Below, one piece after another: positions 14,049-18,854 of a DNA stretch of 18,854 bases; positions within the stretch are counted from its first letter, which is position 1, and every line of letters begins with the position of its first letter. This DNA comes from Betaproteobacteria bacterium (lineage in GTDB: Bacteria; Pseudomonadota; Gammaproteobacteria; Burkholderiales; SG8-41): positions 1 to 18,854 of the forward strand of contig JAJTHX010000207.1 of NCBI GenBank assembly GCA_021300125.1. The letters are read 5' to 3'. The translations under genes and the position numbers were made by a program. The notes under the pieces were generated by a model. That model did no database searches, was not told the origin of the DNA, and saw only the letters and a program-made list of their open reading frames with translations.

Positions 14049-15731
14049 ATGGACACACCGCAACGCAAACCCCTTCCCGCCGGCACCGTGACCGGCGCCC
14101 GCGCACTGGTCGACGGCCTGCTGCGCGAAGGCATCGACCATGTCTTCGGCATTCCCGGCACGCAGAACCTGGCCATCCTCGATGAACTGCGTGCGACCCC
14201 GCAGATCCGTTTCATCCTGACCCGGCATGAACAGGGCGCCGCGTTCATGGCCTACGGCTTTGCCCGCGCCGCCAACAAACCCTCGGTGGTGACAGTCACC
14301 GAAGGCCCCGGCGTCACCAACATCGTCACCGCCACTGCCGCGGCCTTCAAGGGCAACGTGCCGGTGATCAGCATCACCGGCGTGCAGGAAAGCGCGATGC
14401 GCGAGCGTGACGCCACCCAGGACATGGACCAGATTCCGTTCATGAAGCCGATCACCAAATGGGCCTACAGCATTCCCTATCCGGAAAAAATCCAGGAGGC
14501 GGTGCGCAAGGCCTTCCGCGTCGCGCTGGCCGAACCGCAGGGGCCCACCCACATCGAGGCCGCAAGCGAAGTGCTGCTGCAGCCGGTGAAGCCGCAGGCC
14601 ATCGCTCCCGCCGCCTACCGCAGCACGGTGCCCGCGGTCTGCGACCCGGCGCAGCTTGACGCTGCCTGGGACCTGATCGCGAAGGCGCAGCGTCCGCTGT
14701 TCGTGGTCGGCCGGGGCGTGATGAAGGAAGGTGCCGTGGCTGCCATGGAAGCACTCGCCACCGCCACCGGCATCCCCGTTGCGGTGCTGCAGTACTCGCC
14801 CGATGCCTTTCCATCCACGCACCCGCTGGCGCTGGGCCCGCTCGGCCGCAACGCCTTCTCCAGTGCCAACCGCAATGCGCCCAAGGCCGACCTCATCGTC
14901 GCCATCGGTGCGCATTTCGACGTGTTCTCGACAATGTATAAATACGGCATCTTCAGCGACCAGGCGAAGATCATCCACCACACGGCGGCCCCGGGCCAGA
15001 TCGGCATTGTGTTCCCGGTGGCCCTCGGCGTGGCCGGTTCGACGCCGAGCTTTATCCGCGGCCTCGCCGAGCGCGCCGCGCGGGACTGCGCGCGCAAGCC
15101 CTGGGTCGATGTGGCGCGGGCACGCGCCGAATTCGAGCAGGAAATCGCATCGGTGCTGAAACCGGAAAGGCAGCCGATCCAGCCCCAGTTCGTCGCCCAC
15201 ACCATCCGCAAGGTGCTGCCGAAAGACGGCCTGCTCGTCGTCGATGCCGGCAACGGCGGCAAACACGTGCGCAGCTATTTCAAGAGCTACGTACCGAACT
15301 CCTTCATGTGCATCGACGACTGGGCCTCGGTCGGCGGCTCGCTGCCCATCGCCCTTGGCGCCAAACTCGCGCAACCCCATCGTCCGGTGCTCTGCGCCTC
15401 CGGCGACATGGGCGCGATGTGCAACATCGGTGAACTCGAAACGGCGGTGCGCGAAAACATCGCCGTGGTCTATGTCGTGTTCAACGACCAGGGCCTCGGC
15501 AACGAGCGCGCCTTCCAGAACGAGCATTTCGGCGGCCGCTATTTCGCCGTGGACTACAGGAATCCGGATTTCGGCGCACTGGCGCGGGTCTTCGGCGCCC
15601 ATGGCGAGCAGGTCACCCGCCCGCAGGACCTCGAAGGCGCCGTCCAGCGCGCCTTCGCCAGCGGCAAGCCGGCCGTGATTGACGTCATGATCGATCAGAA
15701 CAACCTGGCGCCGGTGGTGCACCGGACCTGA
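14049..15731 (+). CDS. ThDP-dependent enzyme, acetolactate synthase/decarboxylase-like
   Basis: This 560-residue protein has the three-domain layout of the acetolactate synthase/benzoylformate decarboxylase superfamily: an N-terminal PYR domain with cofactor-activating E61 (TRHEQGAA), a central domain from about 195, and a C-terminal PP domain. The ThDP-Mg motif reads SGDMGAMCN (451-459) to FNDQ (478-481). D453 and N479 are kept at normal spacing, but GDG is GDM and NN is ND. It should decarboxylate or ligate a 2-oxo acid in the cytoplasm; true acetolactate synthase is uncertain because no small subunit adjoins. No clear Shine-Dalgarno precedes the ATG. It is divergent from a TctC gene and ends in a terminator at 15765-15793. 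Confidence 0.9.
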   Translation: MDTPQRKPLPAGTVTGARALVDGLLREGIDHVFGIPGTQNLAILDELRATPQIRFILTRHEQGAAFMAYGFARAANKPSVVTVTEGPGVTNIVTATAAAFKGNVPVISITGVQESAMRERDATQDMDQIPFMKPITKWAYSIPYPEKIQEAVRKAFRVALAEPQGPTHIEAASEVLLQPVKPQAIAPAAYRSTVPAVCDPAQLDAAWDLIAKAQRPLFVVGRGVMKEGAVAAMEALATATGIPVAVLQYSPDAFPSTHPLALGPLGRNAFSSANRNAPKADLIVAIGAHFDVFSTMYKYGIFSDQAKIIHHTAAPGQIGIVFPVALGVAGSTPSFIRGLAERAARDCARKPWVDVARARAEFEQEIASVLKPERQPIQPQFVAHTIRKVLPKDGLLVVDAGNGGKHVRSYFKSYVPNSFMCIDDWASVGGSLPIALGAKLAQPHRPVLCASGDMGAMCNIGELETAVRENIAVVYVVFNDQGLGNERAFQNEHFGGRYFAVDYRNPDFGALARVFGAHGEQVTRPQDLEGAVQRAFASGKPAVIDVMIDQNNLAPVVHRT

Positions 15732-15764
15732 GCGGCAACAGCCTGAATCCGCCGGTTATTCCGG

Positions 15765-15793
15765 GCCGCAGTGTTTTTCACCGCGGCTTTTTT
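15765..15793 (+). terminator. Intrinsic terminator of the ThDP enzyme gene
   Basis: GCCGC-A-GTG (15765-15773) pairs with CAC-C-GCGGC (15779-15787) around a TTTTT loop, with one A/C mismatch, and six T follow (15788-15793). It lies 33 bases after the stop and separates this gene from the downstream metallo-hydrolase. Confidence 0.8.
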
Positions 15794-15858
15794 CGCCAGG
15801 CAGCCGGCGCATGATGCGGGCTGGGTCCGTTGCGGCCCGCATCTCAAGGGAGAACAAC

Positions 15859-16758
15859 ATGCTGCGCAACATCATCGCTGCCATCGCGCTCGGTCTTGCC
15901 GTCGGCGCCTCGGCCCAGGAAAAACCGGCGCCTGCACCGGCGCAGAAACCGGCGCTCTTCGCCACCACCAAGGTCGAAGGCACCGACAACGTCTACATCT
16001 TCCGCTACGGCAACCACCAGTCGATGTTCGTGGTCACCCGCGACGGCGTGATCGCCACTGATCCCATCGCCTACGGCCGCCCGCAGGCCGCACACCTCTA
16101 CATCGAGGAAATCCGCAAGATCACCAGCCAGCCGATCAGGTACCTGATCTACAGCCACCACCATTTCGACCACATCGCGGGTGGGCAGCCGTTCAAGGAC
16201 GCGGGTGCAACCATCATCGCCCACCGCCGCACCAAGGAAAGGCTGGAGGTGATCAACGATCCGTTCACGCCCCTGCCCGACGAAACCGTGGGCAACCGCC
16301 GCGTGATCAACCTCGGCGGCACCATGCTCGAGCTGACCTACCACGGCCTCAACCACTCCGACAGCACGCTGGCAATGCGCCTGCCCAAGGAAAAAATCCT
16401 GTTTGTGGTGGACGTGCTGCCGGTGGGTGCCGTGCCCGGTCGCGGCATGATCGACTTCCACCCGCTCGAAGCCGAGAAATCGATCGAGTCAATGCTGGCA
16501 ATGGACTGGGAACGTCTGATCCCCGGCCATCCGGGACAACCCAACGGACGCCTCGGCACCAAGGACGACGTGCGCGCCCAGCTCCGGTTCCTGCGCGACG
16601 CCTCCGAGGCGGTGAAGGCCGCCGCACGTGAAGGCAAGTGCTGGGAACCCGCCGAAAACGAGGTCACCCTGCCCCAATACGAATCGTGGCCAGGCTACAA
16701 AATCAACCTGCCCTTCGTGCTGCGCCGCTACTGTGGCCTGTGGGGGCGCGGTACCTGA
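15859..16758 (+). CDS. Exported metallo-beta-lactamase-fold hydrolase
   Basis: This 299-residue MBL-fold protein has a signal peptide (about 1-20, ending ASAQ), so it is likely periplasmic. The zinc motif HxHxDH is H100-H-H102-F-D104-H105; the other ligands are likely H166 (HGLNHSDS), D185 (VVDVLP) and H224 (PGHPGQ). The fold hydrolyses many bonds, including lactones, thioesters and beta-lactams; this sequence does not reveal which, and the C-terminal extension past residue 250 is not diagnostic. AAGGGAGA just before the ATG at 15859 supports this start over an in-frame ATG at 15811 that would hide the signal peptide. A UUCG-loop terminator follows at 16783-16802. Confidence 0.9.
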   Translation: MLRNIIAAIALGLAVGASAQEKPAPAPAQKPALFATTKVEGTDNVYIFRYGNHQSMFVVTRDGVIATDPIAYGRPQAAHLYIEEIRKITSQPIRYLIYSHHHFDHIAGGQPFKDAGATIIAHRRTKERLEVINDPFTPLPDETVGNRRVINLGGTMLELTYHGLNHSDSTLAMRLPKEKILFVVDVLPVGAVPGRGMIDFHPLEAEKSIESMLAMDWERLIPGHPGQPNGRLGTKDDVRAQLRFLRDASEAVKAAAREGKCWEPAENEVTLPQYESWPGYKINLPFVLRRYCGLWGRGT

Positions 16759-16782
16759 TCACCACCCGCTCATTGCCCCATC

Positions 16783-16802
16783 AGCCCCGCTTCGGCGGGG
16801 CT
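16783..16802. terminator. Hairpin terminator between convergent genes
   Basis: AGCCCCGC (16783-16790) pairs with GCGGGGCT (16795-16802), 8 bp, with a TTCG tetraloop and a short T-rich tail (GTTTCATT). It lies between the MBL-fold gene stop at 16758 and the convergent TctC stop at 16806. Confidence 0.8.
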
Positions 16803-16805
16803 GTT

Positions 16806-17762
16806 TCATTCAGGGCGGATCGCACCCTCGCGGATAATCGCGCCGAAGCGCAGATACTCCTGCTGCATCAGGCGCATGAAGCCGTCGGGTGTGCCCTCCA
16901 CCACCGGCTCCGCGCCCTGGCTGGCGAAACGCTGGCGCAGCGCCGGCGTGCGCAGGCTGCTCACGGTATCACCATGCAGCTGCTCGACGATTCGCCGCGG
17001 CGTGGCCTGCGGCGCCACCAGCCCCGACCAGCTGTCGAACTGCGCCTCCGGCAAGCCCGCCTCGCCGATGGCCGCGACCTGCGGCAATGCCGGGCTGCGG
17101 CCTGCGGTCATCACCGCCAGCGCGCGCAGCCGCCCATCCTTCACCGGGCCGATCACCGCGGGTAGCGTCAGCACGGCGAAATGCACGCGGCCCAGCCCCA
17201 TCTCGATCTCGCTCTGGCCGACCGTGCGGTAAGGCACGTGCACCGCCCGTATGCCCATCGCCCGCGCAAGCACCTCGCCGGCCAGGTGCGAGGCCGAGCC
17301 AATGCCCATCGAGGCGAAATTCAGATCACCCGGACGCGCCCGCGCGTGGCGTGCGAATTCCGCCGCGCTGCGCACCGGAAGATCTGGTGCCGTCACCAGC
17401 ACGTTGGTGATCGAGGCTACATGCGCGACGGCCGTGATGTCGGCCAATGGACGATATGGTGGCGAGTCCCGCAACAGCGCATTGATCAGCCGCGTCACGC
17501 CGACCATGCCCAGGGTATGGCCGTCGGCGCCGGCGCGCGACAGCAGCAGGTTGCCGATCAGACCACCGGCACCGGGCCGGGGATCGATCAGCACCCGCTC
17601 GCGGTAGCGAGACTCCAGCGCTTCGCCGAGGGCGCGCGCGAAAAACTCGTCGGCCGACCCCGGCGAGGCGGCGACGATGATGCGGATCGGCCGTTGCGGA
17701 AAATCCGCGTGCACCGCGGTCGCCGCCCCGAAACACAGGGCAGCAGCCGCGATCCGGCGCAT
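16806..17762 (-). CDS. Bug/TctC-type substrate-binding protein, divergent
   Basis: This 318-residue receptor has a signal peptide ending AVHA (16-19). The binding signature is unusual: FPQRPIRIIVAASPGSADEF (21-40), in which the normal P-x-GG-x-x-D loop has become PGSADE, so ligand contacts may differ. HVPYRTVGQS replaces HVPYKGG. The start at 17762 shares one base with the stop of the upstream dienelactone-hydrolase-like gene (TGATG), and no separate ribosome-binding site is seen, so translation is probably coupled. A longer frame to 17807 lies inside the upstream gene. It is the last gene of the operon that enters from the right edge. Confidence 0.92.
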   Translation of the reverse strand: MRRIAAAALCFGAATAVHADFPQRPIRIIVAASPGSADEFFARALGEALESRYRERVLIDPRPGAGGLIGNLLLSRAGADGHTLGMVGVTRLINALLRDSPPYRPLADITAVAHVASITNVLVTAPDLPVRSAAEFARHARARPGDLNFASMGIGSASHLAGEVLARAMGIRAVHVPYRTVGQSEIEMGLGRVHFAVLTLPAVIGPVKDGRLRALAVMTAGRSPALPQVAAIGEAGLPEAQFDSWSGLVAPQATPRRIVEQLHGDTVSSLRTPALRQRFASQGAEPVVEGTPDGFMRLMQQEYLRFGAIIREGAIRPE

Positions 17763-18649
17763 CAGCCGCGCAGGTGCTTGTTGAAAAACTCCAGCGTTCG
17801 CTGCCATGACAGTTTCGCCGCGGCCTCCTCGTAACGCGGCGTGGTGTCGTTGTGGAACCCGTGCAGCGTGTTCGGATAAATGTGCGCGATGTAGTTGATC
17901 TTGTACTCCTTCAGCGCCGCCTCGTACGCGGGCCAGGTCTTGTTCACGCCCTCGTCATCGCTGGCGAAATGCAGCAGCAGCGGCGACCTGATCTTCGGCA
18001 CCTCCGAGGCCGGCACCTGGCGGCCGTAGTACGGCACCGAAGCCGAGAAGTCTGGCATGCGCGTGGCCAGCAGGTTGCAGATGTAGCCCCCGAAGCAGAA
18101 GCCGACGACGCCGATCCTGCCCGCCTCGGGACGCGCCTTCAGGAACTGCGCGCCCTGGTAGAGATCCTCTTCGCGCTTTTTCGCGTCCTGCGCGGCAAAC
18201 AGCGTACGCGCCTTGTCCTCGTCGCCGGGATAACCGCCCACCGGCGTCAGCGCATCCGGCGCAAAGGCGACGAAGTTCGCGGTGGCGAGCCGCCGCGTGA
18301 CATCCTCGATGTAGGGATTCAGGCCGCGGTTCTCGTGGATCACCAGCACCGCCGGCAGCTTGCCCTTCATGCCGGCGGGTGCGGCGTAGTAGCCGCGGAT
18401 GCGGCCATGGCCCTGCGGCGAATCGTATTCAAGATACTGCGTGCGGATGCGCGGATCGTCGCGCGCCACCTGCTGCGCCCAGGCGAAATTGGGCTTCAGC
18501 GCCTCGAGCATCGCCGTCGCAGTGAAGGCCCCGACCGCGAACTTCGCGGCGCGGTCGAGGAATTCGCGGCGGTCGATGCGGCCATGCACATAGCCGTCGA
18601 ACAGTTTCATCACTTCCGGCGGAAAATCACTGGCTTTCTTGCGTTCCAT
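17762..18649 (-). CDS. Dienelactone hydrolase family protein with Tat signal
   Basis: This 295-residue protein has a dienelactone hydrolase-type alpha/beta fold. The nucleophile is C185 in GFCFGG, the acid D231 or D232 (ASDDEG), the base H263 (LHGFH), and E106 in HENRGL matches the conserved glutamate near the active-site cysteine in DLH. The N-terminus reads IDRREFLDRAAKFAVGAFTA (25-44), a twin-arginine motif plus hydrophobic stretch, so a folded export route to the periplasm is likely. It should cleave a lactone or ester. AGGAGA precedes the ATG. It is 42 bases after an amidohydrolase gene and directly coupled to the TctC gene, which suggests uptake and breakdown of a lactone- or ring-derived acid. 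Confidence 0.93.
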   Translation of the reverse strand: MERKKASDFPPEVMKLFDGYVHGRIDRREFLDRAAKFAVGAFTATAMLEALKPNFAWAQQVARDDPRIRTQYLEYDSPQGHGRIRGYYAAPAGMKGKLPAVLVIHENRGLNPYIEDVTRRLATANFVAFAPDALTPVGGYPGDEDKARTLFAAQDAKKREEDLYQGAQFLKARPEAGRIGVVGFCFGGYICNLLATRMPDFSASVPYYGRQVPASEVPKIRSPLLLHFASDDEGVNKTWPAYEAALKEYKINYIAHIYPNTLHGFHNDTTPRYEEAAAKLSWQRTLEFFNKHLRG

Positions 18650-18691
18650 GCGGGTTCTCCTGGTTGACCGACAAGGACAGGGTCCAGCGCT

Positions 18692-18854
18692 TCAAAACTT
18701 GATGCCGAGCAGCTTCGCCGCGGTCTCGCTCAGCATCATCCGCTTTTCGGCGTCGCTGAAGCCCGGGGCATTGAGGATGTGGTCGACCGACTGGCTCTGC
18801 CAAGGGATCGGATGGTCGGTGCCGATCACCAGGCGGTCGACGCCAACCTCGTGC
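18692..18854 (-). CDS. Amidohydrolase (metal-dependent, ACMSD-like), C-terminal part
   Basis: Only the last 53 or so codons are in the window. They read with LVIGTDHPIPWQ, then SVDHILNAPGFSDAEKRMML and ETAAKLLGIKF-stop. This is the usual end of amidohydrolase-2 (aminocarboxymuconate-semialdehyde decarboxylase-like) barrels, where GTDxP holds the conserved metal-binding aspartate and the final helix ends in a leucine-rich tail. It is the upstream member of the operon with the dienelactone-hydrolase-like and TctC genes. The start and the N-terminal metal ligands lie beyond the right edge. Confidence 0.85.
   Translation of the reverse strand, partial: HEVGVDRLVIGTDHPIPWQSQSVDHILNAPGFSDAEKRMMLSETAAKLLGIKF

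Noticed and set aside
13878..15722. Very long open frame on the minus strand continuing upstream of the TctC gene (936 codons in all)
   Set aside because: It is antisense to the well-supported ThDP enzyme gene, has low-complexity His/Gly/Arg/Ala-rich content, and the true TctC start with signal peptide and ribosome-binding site is at 13877. GC-rich codon bias explains it.
1..18854. CRISPR arrays, tRNA or rRNA genes, insertion sequences, integrases
   Set aside because: No regularly spaced repeats, cloverleaf-like sequence, transposase frame or terminal inverted repeats with target duplications were seen on reading both strands.

Overview
The window is GC-rich, tightly packed bacterial DNA. 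Its codon use and its many Bug/TctC-type periplasmic binding proteins (six complete genes, perhaps the tail of a seventh) point to a betaproteobacterium of the Burkholderiales, close to the Bordetella/Achromobacter type or an uncultured relative. This placement is inferred from gene content. No rRNA, tRNA, insertion sequence, CRISPR array or integrase was seen.

Layout. At the left edge is a possible 3-codon remnant of a + strand gene, then a bidirectional terminator. A minus-strand operon covers 61-3818: 2-hydroxyacid dehydrogenase, crotonase-family protein, TctC receptor, pirin. A second TctC gene (3979-4950, +) diverges from it. Next come two + strand redox genes at 5103-5621 and 5645-6211. 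A minus TctC gene (6254-7225) converges on them. A 351-base intergenic region with a perfect 13-bp inverted repeat separates that gene from a + operon at 7577-11526: two DapA/NanA-superfamily proteins, a TctC receptor and an ornithine cyclodeaminase/mu-crystallin-like protein. A small YciI-like gene (minus), an alpha/beta hydrolase (+), a TctC gene (minus), a ThDP-dependent acetolactate-synthase-like enzyme (+) and an exported metallo-beta-lactamase-fold hydrolase (+) follow. The right end is a minus operon: amidohydrolase (cut by the window edge), Tat-exported dienelactone-hydrolase-like protein, TctC receptor.

The main discovery is the redox pair. Each gene is interrupted by one in-frame TGA, and each TGA sits exactly where the family has its catalytic cysteine. 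In the TlpA/ResA-like thioredoxin the CxxC motif becomes U-A-S-C (residues 67-70). In the BCP/AhpC-like peroxiredoxin the peroxidatic TxxC becomes T-D-T-U (residues 68-71). Reading continues in frame to a normal TAA or TAG, and each TGA is followed by a hairpin at a distance suitable for a bacterial SECIS element. Both proteins have signal peptides. Their mature parts contain no cysteine apart from Cys70 of the thioredoxin. The best reading is a two-gene, exported selenoprotein peroxide-defence module in which the UxxC thioredoxin may reduce the one-Sec peroxiredoxin. Ordinary gene callers would split each gene in two and lose the active site.

The rest looks like catabolic accessory content. 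Small enzyme sets (dehydrogenase, crotonase, aldolase-like, cyclodeaminase-like, hydrolases, decarboxylase-like) each sit with their own solute receptor, and no transporter membrane subunits are present. Three enzymes depart from their families at catalytic positions: the second DapA-like protein lacks the Schiff-base lysine, the crotonase lacks both hydratase glutamates, and the ThDP enzyme has GDM in place of GDG.
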